DNA from: DASPHG01 sp963748315
Lineage (GTDB): Bacteria > Actinomycetota > Thermoleophilia > Solirubrobacterales > Thermoleophilaceae
Assembly: GCA_963748315.1 (NCBI GenBank)
Contig: CAVVIK010000008.1
Span: 1-64,000, forward strand
Direction of reading: 5' to 3'
DNA: 64,000 nucleotides
Part shown: positions 9,755 to 17,997 of the stretch, piece after piece
Layout of the letters: each line of letters opens with the position of its first letter
How positions within the stretch are numbered: the stretch's first letter is position 1
Notes under the pieces: model-generated
Databases searched by the model: none
What the model was told of the DNA's origin: nothing
The model's input: only the letters and a program-made list of their open reading frames with translations
Made by a program: the position numbers and the translations under genes

Positions 9755-10788
9755 ACGACGAAATCAGGGACATCACGATCATCGGGGCCGGCCCCGTCGG
9801 CATGGTCACCGCTTTTTGGGCGGGCATGCGCGAGGCCAGCTCGCAGATCGTCGAATCGCTGCCGGAGCTCGGCGGCCAGCTGACGACGCTCTACCCCGAG
9901 AAGTGGATCTTCGACGTCCCAGGCTTCCCGCGGATCATCGCCAAGGACTTCGTCGAAGAGATTCGCAAGCAGGCGCTCGAGCAGTTCGACGTTCCCGTCT
10001 CGCTCGAGACCACCGCCGATCGCGTCGAGTACGAGGACTCAGGTGGCGAGCGCATCCTCCGCCTCGTCACCGACAAGGGCGACTTCCTGAGCCGCACGCT
10101 CATCATCGCCGGCGGCCACGGCGCGTTCGAGCCGAAGAAGCTGCCGGGCTACGACATGAGCCCGTGGGAGGGCAAGGGCGCGTACTACCTCGTCGGCGAG
10201 AAGTCCGAGTTCGAGGGCAAGGACGTCGTGATCATCGGCGGCGGCGACTCCGCCTGCGACTGGGTGATCAACCTGCTCGACACCGCCGGCTCGATCACGC
10301 TGGTCCACCGCCGCGAGGCCTTCCGCGCCCACGAGGTGACCGTCAAGGAGATCATGGACGCCGTAGAGGCCGGCAAGGTCGACGTGAAGACGCCCTACCA
10401 GGTGAAGGACGTGTCCGGCAACGGCCGCGTCGAGCGGATCACGATCTTTCACTCGGAGAACGAGGACGAGACGCACGAGCTGGAGTGCGACGCCGTGCTG
10501 CTCCAGCTCGGCTTCAAGACCGCACTCGGCCCGCTCAAGGAGTGGCCGCTCGAGGTCGAGAAGGGCTCGATCAAGGTCGACTCGCTGATGAAGACCTCGA
10601 TGGAGGCCGTCTGGGCGGCCGGGGACATCACGATCTTCGACGGCAAGCTGAAGCTGATCGCCACCGGCTTCGCGGAGTCCGCGATCGCCGTCGCGCAGGC
10701 CGTCCACCACATCCGGCCGGAGATGAAGATCCAGCCGAAGTACTCGACCAACACCGGCGTCCCCGGCTCGGTCGAGGGCCAGCCCTAG
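9751..10788 (+). CDS. Ferredoxin--NADP+ reductase, thioredoxin-reductase-like (YumC type)
   Basis: FAD enzyme passing electrons between NADPH and ferredoxin. 345 residues. The FAD-binding motif GAGPVG is at residues 12-17, the NADP-binding motif GGGDSACDW near residue 163, and the C-terminal WAAGDI FAD motif is followed by the TGFAESAIAVAQAVHHI and KYSTNT tail typical of YumC-type reductases. The CxxC redox pair of true thioredoxin reductase is absent, which separates it from TrxB. GTGA overlap with hemQ suggests co-expression; whether it serves haem synthesis is inference. Confidence 0.9.
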   Translation: MNDEIRDITIIGAGPVGMVTAFWAGMREASSQIVESLPELGGQLTTLYPEKWIFDVPGFPRIIAKDFVEEIRKQALEQFDVPVSLETTADRVEYEDSGGERILRLVTDKGDFLSRTLIIAGGHGAFEPKKLPGYDMSPWEGKGAYYLVGEKSEFEGKDVVIIGGGDSACDWVINLLDTAGSITLVHRREAFRAHEVTVKEIMDAVEAGKVDVKTPYQVKDVSGNGRVERITIFHSENEDETHELECDAVLLQLGFKTALGPLKEWPLEVEKGSIKVDSLMKTSMEAVWAAGDITIFDGKLKLIATGFAESAIAVAQAVHHIRPEMKIQPKYSTNTGVPGSVEGQP

Positions 10789-10790
10789 CG

Positions 10791-11633
10791 CTAGGCGATC
10801 GTCGTTCGCAGCTCGCCGAGCGTCGGCGAGGTGATCACGATCTCGTCTCCGGACTTGAGCCACACACGCGGGTCGCGCGTGCTGCCCACACCGGACGGCG
10901 TGCCGGTCGAGATCACGTCGCCCGGCTCGAGCGTCATCAGCCCGGAGAGGTGCGCGATCACGTCGGGTACCGAGTGGATCAGGTCGCCGGTGGAGGCCTC
11001 CTGCATCACCTCGCCGTTCAGCTCGAGCTTGAACTCGATCGCGTCGTGCGCGCCGGCCTCGTCCGGCGTCACGAGCGCGGGGCCGCACGGCGCCGCGCCG
11101 TCGAACACCTTCCCCGGCATCCACTGCGGCGTCGCGAACTGCCAGTCGCGCGCCGAGAGGTCGTTGAACAGCATGTAGCCCGCGACGTGGTCGAGCGCGT
11201 CGTCGGGCGTCACCTGCGCGCAGCGCGCGCCGATCACCACCGCGATCTCCGCCTCGTAGTCGACCTTGTCGGTGCCTTCGGGCAGCTTCACCGTCGCGCC
11301 GGGCCCAGCGAGCGCGTTCACGAACTTGCCGAAGAACGTCGGCTGCTCGGGCGCGTCGATGCCGGCCTCAGCCGCGTGCGAGCGGTAGTTCAGACCGATG
11401 CAGAGGATCTTGTCGGGCTCGCCGACCGGCGGCAGGAGCGTCACCGAGTCGAGCGGGATGCCGTCGCCCTGACCGGGCTGAAGCTCGGCAAGCAGGCCCC
11501 CGCGCAGCAGGCCCGAGAGCGTCCGGTCGTCTTCGCGAACCGACTCGCCCTGGCCCCACACGTCGAAGATCGCGTCGCCGCGCAGCTCCCCCGCACGCGC
11601 GCCCTGCCCGGCGTCGTAAGTGACAAGTCGCAT
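10791..11633 (-). CDS. Fumarylacetoacetate hydrolase family protein
   Basis: FAH-fold hydrolase or isomerase of 280 residues, acting on C-C bonds in acylpyruvate-like or homoprotocatechuate-pathway intermediates. Seen: an N-terminal lid region, ILCIGLNYRSHAAEAG, the metal-ligand segment DYEAEIAVVIG (acidic residues binding Mg/Mn), LFNDLSARDWQF and GKVFDGAAPCGPALVT, and the C-terminal ISTGTPSGVG. These define the family but not the substrate. Stands alone, divergent from the AlkA-like gene; a TANNNT -10 lies 8 nt before ATG 11633. Confidence 0.88.
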   Translation of the reverse strand: MRLVTYDAGQGARAGELRGDAIFDVWGQGESVREDDRTLSGLLRGGLLAELQPGQGDGIPLDSVTLLPPVGEPDKILCIGLNYRSHAAEAGIDAPEQPTFFGKFVNALAGPGATVKLPEGTDKVDYEAEIAVVIGARCAQVTPDDALDHVAGYMLFNDLSARDWQFATPQWMPGKVFDGAAPCGPALVTPDEAGAHDAIEFKLELNGEVMQEASTGDLIHSVPDVIAHLSGLMTLEPGDVISTGTPSGVGSTRDPRVWLKSGDEIVITSPTLGELRTTIA

Positions 11634-11641
11634 GCCGCGGG

Positions 11642-11662
11642 AGCCTATTCGCCGCGTACGCT
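11642..11662. promoter_or_regulatory. Back-to-back -10 elements of a divergent leaderless pair
   Basis: In the 35-bp gap, TAGGCT (minus strand, 11647-11642) lies 8 nt before ATG 11633 and TACGCT (plus strand, 11657-11662) lies 6 nt before ATG 11669. No Shine-Dalgarno sequence fits in either leader. Confidence 0.45.
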
Positions 11663-11668
11663 CCGCCG

Positions 11669-12286
11669 ATGCCCGACCCGCTGGAGCAACTGCGCGCTTC
11701 GGATCCCGTCATGCGCCGGCTCGTCGACGAGCACGGCCCGCTCGACGAGGAACAGCGCCGCCGCGGCCGCCCGCTCGAGCCGTATGGCGCACTGGTGCGC
11801 TCGATCGTGGGCCAGCAGCTCTCCACGAAGGCGGCGCGCTCGATCTACGAGCGGCTCACGGCGCTCTTCGACGGCCGCACGCCAAGCCCGGCGGAGCTGC
11901 TCGCCGCCGACCCGGAGGAGGTGCGCTCGGTCGGGCTGTCACGCCCGAAGGTGGGCTACCTGCGCTCGCTCGCCGAACACGTCGAGTCCGGCGAGCTCGA
12001 GCTGGCCCGCCTGTCGGAGCTCTCGGACGAGGAGGTGACCGAGCAGCTCACCGCGGTGAAGGGCCTCGGCCAGTGGACGGCCGACATGTTCCTGATCTTC
12101 CACCTCGGCCGGCCGGACGTCCTGCCGGTCGGCGACCTGGGCGTGAGACGCGCCGTCGAGCGCGCGTACGACCTGCCCGAGCTGCCGGACGCCGCGCGGC
12201 TGACCGAGATCGGCGAGCCGTGGCGGCCGAACCGCTCGCTGGCGTCGCTCTACCTCTGGCGCTCGCTAGACAACGAGCCCGCTTAG
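11669..12286 (+). CDS. DNA-3-methyladenine glycosylase II-like (HhH-GPD)
   Basis: Base-excision repair glycosylase of the AlkA type, removing alkylated purines. 205 residues. Seen: IVGQQLSTKAA of the helical core, a helix-hairpin-helix ending in VKGLGQWTADMFLIF, and LPVGDLGVRRA carrying the catalytic Asp. C-terminal PWRPNRSLASLYLWR matches AlkA-family ends. The N-terminal TBP-like domain of E. coli AlkA is missing, as in many short bacterial members. Its 3' end overlaps the convergent gene by 4 bases. Confidence 0.9.
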   Translation: MPDPLEQLRASDPVMRRLVDEHGPLDEEQRRRGRPLEPYGALVRSIVGQQLSTKAARSIYERLTALFDGRTPSPAELLAADPEEVRSVGLSRPKVGYLRSLAEHVESGELELARLSELSDEEVTEQLTAVKGLGQWTADMFLIFHLGRPDVLPVGDLGVRRAVERAYDLPELPDAARLTEIGEPWRPNRSLASLYLWRSLDNEPA

Positions 12287-13872
12287 CGGACGCGGCACAC
12301 GTAGCCGAAGAGCGGGTGCTTCTCCGGGCTCGCGACGCCGTCGCGCGCAGAGCTTTCGCCGAGCCTGAACCACTGCGGCACCGCCTGGGCGCGCACCTGC
12401 TTGCCCTCCTGAGCGCCCGCGGTGACGCGCAGGACGTCGATCCCGCGCTGGTGGTCCATGACGTAGATGATCGAAGGATCGGTGGGTGCCCAGTACGACG
12501 CCCACACGACGGAGTCGGGGGCCATGAAGTAGCCGACCTCCTTGATGTCCTGGGGGTTCCGCACGTCGAGCAGGCGCGTTCCCTGCTCGTACCAAGCGGT
12601 CGCCACCAGGCCGTCCTGCTCGTCGAAGTAGTGGGACGAGCAGAAGCCGTTCGTCGGGATCAGGTCCATGCCCTCGACGTCGTCGCCCTCGATCGCCTCG
12701 TTGAACTCGGTCGTGTACGAGTCGAGCGGCTTCACCGTGGACTCGTTCTCGCCGGTCGTCTTCAGCTGCTTGACCTGCCACGTCTGGAACGAGCCCTGGC
12801 TCTCGCAGCCGCCCTTCGTCGTGCCCTGCGAGGCGCGACTCCAGATGTCCTCCTCCGTGATGAGGACCGTCTCGCCCGGCCGCACGCCCTTCTTCTTCAG
12901 CTCGCCGTCCTTGCGCGACTTGAACCTGTCCGCGTCGGGCCGCCACGAGTTGTGGTGGATGAAGTCGTTCAGCGTGTCGCCGTCGTCCTCGCAGCCTTCC
13001 TCGGGCGTGCCGTCCTCGTTGACCCCGTCACACGTGAACTCGCCGTCGTTGAGCGCGGCGGGGCCCGTGCGCGCGACGACCTTGGGAGTGAGCGCGTTCG
13101 ACTCGCCGTAATGGCCGGGGCGCGTATCGAACCCGATCGTGCCGTTGCCGCCGACCACCCACGCGTACCCGGCCTCGTCGACCTGGACGTCATGGGTGCT
13201 CCAGCCGAACTCGCGGTACGGCTGCGGGTTGCCTTCTTCGTCAAGCTTGTTCGGGTCGCCGAGGTCGCCCACCTCGACCTCTGACTCGGCGCCCTGGACC
13301 TGGACGTCCGGCACGCCCTCGGGGTTCTCGAACTGCGCGTCCTTGTCGAGGTCGAGCACCGCGATCGAACCGCCACCGGCGACCCACGCGTACCTGCAGT
13401 CCTGGATGCAGGTGGCCGTGTGCCCCTCGTCGATCAGCTGCATGTTGATCACCTGCTCGATGAACGGTGCCTCGGGGTTCGAGATGTCGACGACGATCAG
13501 GTTCGAGCCGCCAAGCGTGCCGTCGCCCGAGATCAGCAGGCGGTTGCCGCCGATCGAGACGTCCTCGTTCTCGTAATGCGGGACGGGAAGGTGCGTGACG
13601 AGCTGCGGGTTGGCCGCATCCGTCGTGTCGTAGACCCAGAGGCCGCCGTAGTTGATCTGGGTCGTCAGGCCCGGATCGGTCTTGGGCGAGCCGAGCGTGC
13701 CCGTGACGAACATGTAGTTGTCCCTGAAGTTGGCGCCCACGGATCCGTTCACGGGGATGTTCCCCACGTGCTCGACACCCTCCATCTGGGCGCCGACGGG
13801 GAGCTGGGCATTCGCCGACGCCGGCAGCGCCAGTCCGATCAGAAGTGTGAGAACGAGAGCAGGTTTGCGCAC
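12283..13872 (-). CDS. Secreted LVIVD-repeat beta-propeller protein
   Basis: 529 residues with a clear signal peptide (RKPALVLTLLIGLALPASANA, cleavage about residue 22). The rest reads as repeated propeller blades with the LVIVD-like pattern: GGLWVYDTTDAANPQLV, NLIVVDISNPEAPF, GTRLLDVRNPQDIKEVG. Insertions rich in Asp and Glu (VDEAG, NEDGTPEEGCEDDGD) suggest calcium binding. Function unknown; related proteins are secreted or surface-bound scaffolds. Starts at GTG 13872. Confidence 0.75.
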   Translation of the reverse strand: MRKPALVLTLLIGLALPASANAQLPVGAQMEGVEHVGNIPVNGSVGANFRDNYMFVTGTLGSPKTDPGLTTQINYGGLWVYDTTDAANPQLVTHLPVPHYENEDVSIGGNRLLISGDGTLGGSNLIVVDISNPEAPFIEQVINMQLIDEGHTATCIQDCRYAWVAGGGSIAVLDLDKDAQFENPEGVPDVQVQGAESEVEVGDLGDPNKLDEEGNPQPYREFGWSTHDVQVDEAGYAWVVGGNGTIGFDTRPGHYGESNALTPKVVARTGPAALNDGEFTCDGVNEDGTPEEGCEDDGDTLNDFIHHNSWRPDADRFKSRKDGELKKKGVRPGETVLITEEDIWSRASQGTTKGGCESQGSFQTWQVKQLKTTGENESTVKPLDSYTTEFNEAIEGDDVEGMDLIPTNGFCSSHYFDEQDGLVATAWYEQGTRLLDVRNPQDIKEVGYFMAPDSVVWASYWAPTDPSIIYVMDHQRGIDVLRVTAGAQEGKQVRAQAVPQWFRLGESSARDGVASPEKHPLFGYVCRVR

Positions 13873-13911
13873 GCAGACGAAAACGCGCGCACTACCCCAA
13901 AACTTGCGGAA

Positions 13912-14280
13912 CTACTGGGTCGAGGCGCAGGCAGCGGCGTCTTCGTCGTCCTTCACGCGGAAGGACGAGCCGCAGCCGCAGGAGGCGACGACGTTCGGGT
14001 TCTGGACCTCGAAGCCGCTGAACCCATGAGGCTCTCGGTGTAGTCGACCGTCGAGCCGTCCACGTAGCGGAGGCTCGCGGGGTCGACGAGGACCTTGATG
14101 CCCTCGTGCTCGAAAACCTGGTCATCGTCGCGCTGCTCGTCGAGCGCGAGCGAGTACTGGAACCCGGAGCAGCCACCGCCGCGCACGCCTACGCGCAGTC
14201 CGGCGCCGGAAGCAGCGGCGTTCTCGGACTGGAGGAACGCCTTGACCTTCTCGGTCGCGATGTCGGTCAGAGTTGACCAT
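13912..14280 (-). CDS. erpA: Iron-sulfur insertion protein ErpA/IscA family (frameshifted twice)
   Basis: A-type carrier delivering Fe-S clusters to apoproteins. Joined frames give LTDIATEKVKAFLQSE, then RGGGCSGFQYSLALDE with the first ligand Cys, and VQNPNVVASCGCGSSF with the CGC pair: a complete family member of about 120 residues. The reading frame breaks twice: one extra base at 14271 just after ATG-GTC-AAC, and a two-base surplus (or one missing base) within 14017-14024 before the CGC motif. As written the cysteine pair is out of frame, so it is either a pseudogene or mis-assembled. Divergent from bolA-grxD, which fits a shared Fe-S role. Confidence 0.8.
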
Positions 14281-14300
14281 TACTTCGAAAAGTGTAGTAG
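14273..14300 (+). promoter_or_regulatory. Candidate promoter of bolA-grxD
   Basis: TTGACC at 14273-14278 and TAGTAG at 14295-14300 with a 16-base spacer, about 18 bases before the bolA ATG. The -35 lies inside the start of the divergent erpA gene. Confidence 0.35.
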
Positions 14301-14319
14301 CTACCATCGCTGTCTCCAA
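14291..14319 (-). promoter_or_regulatory. Candidate sigma-70-type promoter of erpA
   Basis: On the minus strand TTGGAG (14319-14314) and TACACT (14296-14291) are separated by 17 bases. The expected start of transcription is 3-4 bases before ATG 14280, implying an almost leaderless message. Confidence 0.45.
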
Positions 14320-14555
14320 TGCCGACCGCCGACGAGCTCAAGACCCGCATCGAAGAGGCGATTCCGGGGGCCCAGGCCAGCGTCGAGGACCTGACCGGGG
14401 GTGGAGACCATTTTCGCGCCGAGGTGGTCTCGGACCGATTCGACGGACTGTCGCGGATCGACCAGCACAAGCTCGTTTACGACGTGTTCGGCAATGAGGT
14501 GGGGGGGCCGATCCACGCCCTCTCCCTGAAGACTTCGACCCCGGGAGGGAACTGA
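14319..14555 (+). CDS. BolA family protein
   Basis: Small (78 residues) BolA/IbaG-type protein. The class binds a [2Fe-2S] cluster together with monothiol glutaredoxins and takes part in Fe-S trafficking. Seen: N-terminal ELKTRIEEAIPGA, the HFRAEVVSDRFDGLSRIDQHKLVY core with the conserved RIDQHKLVY helix, and IHALSLKT at the end. Its TGA shares a base with the ATG of the CGFS glutaredoxin gene, the classic BolA-Grx partnership. Confidence 0.92.
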   Translation: MPTADELKTRIEEAIPGAQASVEDLTGGGDHFRAEVVSDRFDGLSRIDQHKLVYDVFGNEVGGPIHALSLKTSTPGGN

Positions 14556-14968
14556 TGACAAACGCCCAGATCCGCGCTTTCCTGGAGGAGGCGATCCAGG
14601 ACAACCCGGTGATGCTCTTCATGAAGGGCACACCGGATCAGCCCGCGTGCGGCTTCTCCATGCGCACCTCTGCCGCGCTCAACTCGCTCGGCGTCAAGTA
14701 CGCGGCGCTCGACATCCTCCCCGACCCGCGGATCCGCCAGGAGCTCTCGGCGATCTCGGAGTGGCCGACGATCCCGCAGCTCTTCGTCGACGGCAAGCTC
14801 GTGGGCGGCTGCGACATCGTCACCGAGATGTACGAGTCCGGCGAGCTCGCCGACCTGCTCGGCGTCGAGCAGCCGGCCGACGAGCCCGAGGCGCCGGTCC
14901 ACGGCGGCGCGGGCGACGAGCAGCCGGCTTCGAGCCCGCCGCTAGGCATCGAAAACCGGCTGGGCTAG
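14555..14968 (+). CDS. grxD: Monothiol glutaredoxin, Grx4 (CGFS) family
   Basis: Fe-S cluster carrier glutaredoxin. 137 residues: the usual domain (NPVMLFMKGTPDQPACGFS with the CGFS site near residue 33, then WPTIPQLFVDGKLVGGCDIV) plus a C-terminal acidic tail of about 35 residues. The CGFS site, GSH-binding TIP and GGCD motifs are intact. Translationally coupled to bolA by a one-base overlap, and the pair is divergent from erpA, giving a compact Fe-S maturation locus. The 3' end overlaps the convergent nuclease-like gene by 4 bases. Confidence 0.94.
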   Translation: MTNAQIRAFLEEAIQDNPVMLFMKGTPDQPACGFSMRTSAALNSLGVKYAALDILPDPRIRQELSAISEWPTIPQLFVDGKLVGGCDIVTEMYESGELADLLGVEQPADEPEAPVHGGAGDEQPASSPPLGIENRLG

Positions 14969-16305
14969 ACGTCGGGGCACTGGGCGCGGGGCCCGCTGCC
15001 CCAGGAGTCGCAGGCGAACGGCGCACCGAGCGGGTTGCGCAGGCTGACCACGTCGCTCTTGTCACCCAGGATGTAGTCGCTGAGCCCCCACCCCTTCTCA
15101 AACGCCGTGTCGAGCGCAGGACTCTGCTTGACCACGACCTGGATCGACTCGCCGGGCTGGAGCACCGCCCAAGGGCCGAACTCGTAGAAGTACGGGACGC
15201 TCTCGATCTCGTACTGGTAGAGGTCGATCGGCTCGCTCGAGATGTTGGTCACCCCGATCGACTCCGGTGCGTGCGGGTGTGCCTCGATCGCGACCTTGCC
15301 CTCCAGCGGCTCGGCGCAGAAGAGCCTGCACGGGTACTGGGCGTACACGCGCAGATCACCCTGCGGATCGAACAGGTAGGCGCCGTCTCCGACACCGCGG
15401 CGACCACCCTTGACGTTCTCGAAGATCGGATCCTGCTCGCCCCAGAACAGGTCGGTTGCGGTGTCGTCTCCAGTCCCGACATGCACGCGGAGCGACTCGC
15501 CCGGGGCCAAGACGGCACCCTTGTCGCGCGGGAATTCGTACCGGCGCAGGAACGCGTCCCGTAGCGCCCAGCCCCTGAGCGAGATCGGGCCGCCCGTGGA
15601 GCTGGTGTTCCGAATCCGAACCCACTCGCCGTTCACGTTCTTGCCGTCCCTGCCGTCCGCGTCCCACTTGACCTTCATGGCCAGCGGGACGTCCGGCTGC
15701 GGCCCTGCCCCGCACGCCTCGGGGTCCCAGATGCCGACGCCCCTCCGTGCCGCCTCCGCGGCAGTCTTCGAGAGAGGGTTGTTCCAGGCCCATTCCTTGC
15801 CGTTCGGGTCCCACAGGCCCTGGCCCTCGCGCATGAGCGTCGTCGCAGCGTCGTGCCAGCGCCCGCCTTGCTTGTACGCGACTCCGCGCCGCAGCCGCCC
15901 GCGCGCGCCGGCAGTCTTGCTGCTCTTCCTGAAGGAGGCGACGCGGACCTTGCGGCGCTTGACGCTCGCCCCCTGAAGCAGGACCTCGAACCGCTCGGCG
16001 GCCTCGACGGCGTGGCAGTCGCCCTTGCGGGTGTGGGCGCGGCTGTAGTCCGACAGCTCCATCGCCTGCACACCGAGCAGGCGGATGTCCTTGCGCCGCG
16101 ACCAGTGCCCGTTGTCCCGGATCCTCGCGTTGAACGTGTCGCCGTCGGCGACGGTGAATACCTTCGCGGTCCAGATCCGGCAGGTGGGCTTCTTCTGCCC
16201 CGGGATGCATGGCCCGCGCCGCGCCTCCGCGGCAGGGGTCAGCGCGCCCGCCATCAGAGTGGAGAGGCCCAGCAGCAGCGGAAGTACGCGGTGCGTCCTG
16301 CCCAT
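14965..16305 (-). CDS. Secreted protein with SNase-like and lamin-tail domains
   Basis: 446 residues. Signal peptide (VLPLLLGLSTLMAGALTPAAEA), then a thermonuclease-like fold: VFTVADGDTFNARI and IRLLGVQAMELSDYS match the staphylococcal nuclease core, with RKVRVASF, KQGGRWHDAATTLMREGQGLW and EAARRGVGIWDPEACG following. The catalytic Arg/Glu layout of nucleases is only partly recognisable. Two C-terminal lamin-tail-type beta domains follow (WVRIRNTSSTGGPISLRGWAL; IGVTNISSEPIDLYQYEIES). Likely an extracellular nuclease or DNA-binding surface protein; activity is uncertain. Confidence 0.75.
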   Translation of the reverse strand: MGRTHRVLPLLLGLSTLMAGALTPAAEARRGPCIPGQKKPTCRIWTAKVFTVADGDTFNARIRDNGHWSRRKDIRLLGVQAMELSDYSRAHTRKGDCHAVEAAERFEVLLQGASVKRRKVRVASFRKSSKTAGARGRLRRGVAYKQGGRWHDAATTLMREGQGLWDPNGKEWAWNNPLSKTAAEAARRGVGIWDPEACGAGPQPDVPLAMKVKWDADGRDGKNVNGEWVRIRNTSSTGGPISLRGWALRDAFLRRYEFPRDKGAVLAPGESLRVHVGTGDDTATDLFWGEQDPIFENVKGGRRGVGDGAYLFDPQGDLRVYAQYPCRLFCAEPLEGKVAIEAHPHAPESIGVTNISSEPIDLYQYEIESVPYFYEFGPWAVLQPGESIQVVVKQSPALDTAFEKGWGLSDYILGDKSDVVSLRNPLGAPFACDSWGSGPRAQCPDV

Positions 16306-16364
16306 CGAGAGCAGAATCCCCCTCTAGGACGGGCAATACGCCTAAGTGTCCGAAGTGGAGACGT

Positions 16365-16613
16365 TTAGACGCCAGATCTGTGCAACTCGAGGTACTCCAC
16401 GATGCGCTTGCTGTCGTGGATGACCTCTTCGCCGTGCACGAGCACGGGGACCCAGCGCTGCTTGGTCAGGTCCTCGACCTCGCCGCGGCCCGACTTGCGG
16501 TAGGGCACGCGCACCTGGTCGTAGTCGATCCCGAGCGCGTTCAGCTTCCGCGCGACCTTTCCGCAGTTACACAGGTAGTTCGTCGGCGTGGGGCAGCGGT
16601 AGAGGACCGTCAT
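16365..16613 (-). CDS. Glutaredoxin/GST N-terminal domain protein
   Basis: Stand-alone thioredoxin-fold domain of 82 residues (MTVLYRCPTPTNYLCNCGKV...). It resembles the N-terminal domain of glutathione S-transferases: ...RWVPVLVHGEEVIHDSKRIVEYL contains the cis-Pro VPV and the ES/DS-type gamma-glutamyl motif. No C-terminal helical domain follows. Several Cys near the N-terminus (CPTPTNYLCNCG) are unusual. The ATG at 16613 overlaps the stop of the upstream epimerase gene (ATGA), so they form an operon. Confidence 0.75.
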   Translation of the reverse strand: MTVLYRCPTPTNYLCNCGKVARKLNALGIDYDQVRVPYRKSGRGEVEDLTKQRWVPVLVHGEEVIHDSKRIVEYLELHRSGV

Positions 16614-17662
16614 GAGCCAGGCCTCCTCACCAGGCCGAGCATCGCGGCGGCGAGCTTGTACTGAACGGGCTGCGAACGGCGCGAGCGCTTGAAGCGGTCG
16701 CCCTCGCGGTCGATGTACCAGTTCACCGTCGCCTCGATCGTGTCCTCGTGCGGCGAGGTCGTCCAGCCGAGCTCGCGCTTCGCCTTGGTCGTCTTGTAGG
16801 TCCACCACTGGCCGGCCGACTTGACCTCGTCGACCGTGATCGGCGGCCGGCCCGGCGCCGCCTCGAGCACCTGCGCGAGGCGTAGCGCGATGGCGGGCGG
16901 CAGCTTCAGCGCCGGCGGCTCGACGCCGGAGACCCGGCCGAGGTCGGCGAAGAGACGATCGAGCGTGTAGTTGCGATTCCCGAGGATGTAGCGCTCGCCG
17001 ATGGAGCCGCGCTCGTCGGCGAGCAGATGGCCGCGCGCGACGTCCTCCACGTCGACGATGTTCAGCGCGCCGTCGACGTAAGCCGGAATCCGGCCGAGCA
17101 TGAAGCGGCGCACGATCGAGGTCGAGCTGCCGTAGACGTCGCCGTCACCGAAGACGACGCAAGGGTTCACGCAAACGACCGGCAGGCCTTGCGCGGCCAG
17201 CCGCAGCGCCTCGACCTCCGCCTCGTGCTTTGAGTTGACGTAGGGGATCCCAAGCTTGCCGGCGGTGAAGAGCTGGTTCTCGTCGGCGCGGCCGCCGACG
17301 GGCGCGGGCCCGATCGCAGCAACGCTCGATGTGTAGACGACGCGCTCGACGCCGGAGCGCAGGCACTCCTCGAGCAGGTTGCGGGTGCCGACGACGTTCA
17401 CCTCGAACAGCCGCTCCGCGTCCGAGGAGCGCAGCGAGGTCATCCCGGCGCAGTGGAAGACACGGTCCACATCGCGAAGCGCGCGGCGCACCTGACGGCG
17501 GTCGAGGAGGTCGCACTTGACGGTCTCGTACTCGAGCCCGGCGAGGTTCTCCTCCTTCGTCGACTCCCGCATGGTCAGGCGCAGCTCGTCGCCGCGATCG
17601 GCGAGGGCGCGTACGACGTGCGAGCCGATGAACCCGGCCCCGCCGGTGACCAGCGTCTTCAT
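16610..17662 (-). CDS. NAD-dependent epimerase/dehydratase, HpnA-like
   Basis: Extended SDR of 350 residues. Seen: TGGAGFIGSHV nucleotide-binding motif at residues 6-16, TSSVAAIG, the YVNSK catalytic Tyr-Lys motif, and RYILGNRNYTLDRLFADLG in the substrate domain. This matches the hopanoid-associated sugar epimerase (HpnA) and dihydroflavonol-reductase-like group. No other hopanoid genes are nearby, so the specific role is unproven. A TAGACT -10 ends 6 nt before ATG 17662, and the GST-N gene overlaps its stop. Confidence 0.85.
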   Translation of the reverse strand: MKTLVTGGAGFIGSHVVRALADRGDELRLTMRESTKEENLAGLEYETVKCDLLDRRQVRRALRDVDRVFHCAGMTSLRSSDAERLFEVNVVGTRNLLEECLRSGVERVVYTSSVAAIGPAPVGGRADENQLFTAGKLGIPYVNSKHEAEVEALRLAAQGLPVVCVNPCVVFGDGDVYGSSTSIVRRFMLGRIPAYVDGALNIVDVEDVARGHLLADERGSIGERYILGNRNYTLDRLFADLGRVSGVEPPALKLPPAIALRLAQVLEAAPGRPPITVDEVKSAGQWWTYKTTKAKRELGWTTSPHEDTIEATVNWYIDREGDRFKRSRRSQPVQYKLAAAMLGLVRRPGS

Positions 17663-17668
17663 GCTCGG

Positions 17669-17674
17669 AGTCTA
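17669..17674 (-). promoter_or_regulatory. Candidate -10 element, leaderless epimerase start
   Basis: TAGACT on the minus strand, 6 nt before ATG 17662. It overlaps the stop codon of the upstream zinc-finger gene. Confidence 0.45.
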
Positions 17675-17947
17675 AGAAGCTGGTGCTGCCTGCTCGGCGT
17701 CGCGCTGGCAGTGGAGGCAGAGCGTCGTGCGCGGCATCGCCCGCAGGCGGCGAGCGCCGATCTCGCCCCGGCAGTCCTCGCACCGGCGAACGGAGGAGGT
17801 GTCGTACGACCGCGCCACCGCCGGCAGCGGCCGCTCGAGCACGAGCTCCTGCACCTGGGGCCGCCGACGCGGTCCGCGTCCGTGGCGCATGTCCTCCGAG
17901 CGGGCCTGCAGCAGGCCCTCCAGCTGTAGCTTCGTGCTGTCCTCCAA
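17672..17947 (-). CDS. TraR/DksA-type C4 zinc-finger protein
   Basis: 91 residues. The C-terminal half carries CEDCRGEIGARRLRAMPRT followed by LCLHCQRD, the four-Cys zinc finger and RLRAMP signature of TraR/DksA proteins, which bind RNA polymerase through its secondary channel. The N-terminal part is basic and lacks the long acidic-tipped coiled coil of DksA, so it may be a regulator with a different mode or a plain zinc-finger protein. Divergent from the DegV gene. Confidence 0.82.
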   Translation of the reverse strand: MEDSTKLQLEGLLQARSEDMRHGRGPRRRPQVQELVLERPLPAVARSYDTSSVRRCEDCRGEIGARRLRAMPRTTLCLHCQRDAEQAAPAS

Positions 17948-17997
17948 GACTTCCCCGGCCGACAGTGTACGCCGGGCTCCCGTAGGCTGCGGCGCCG

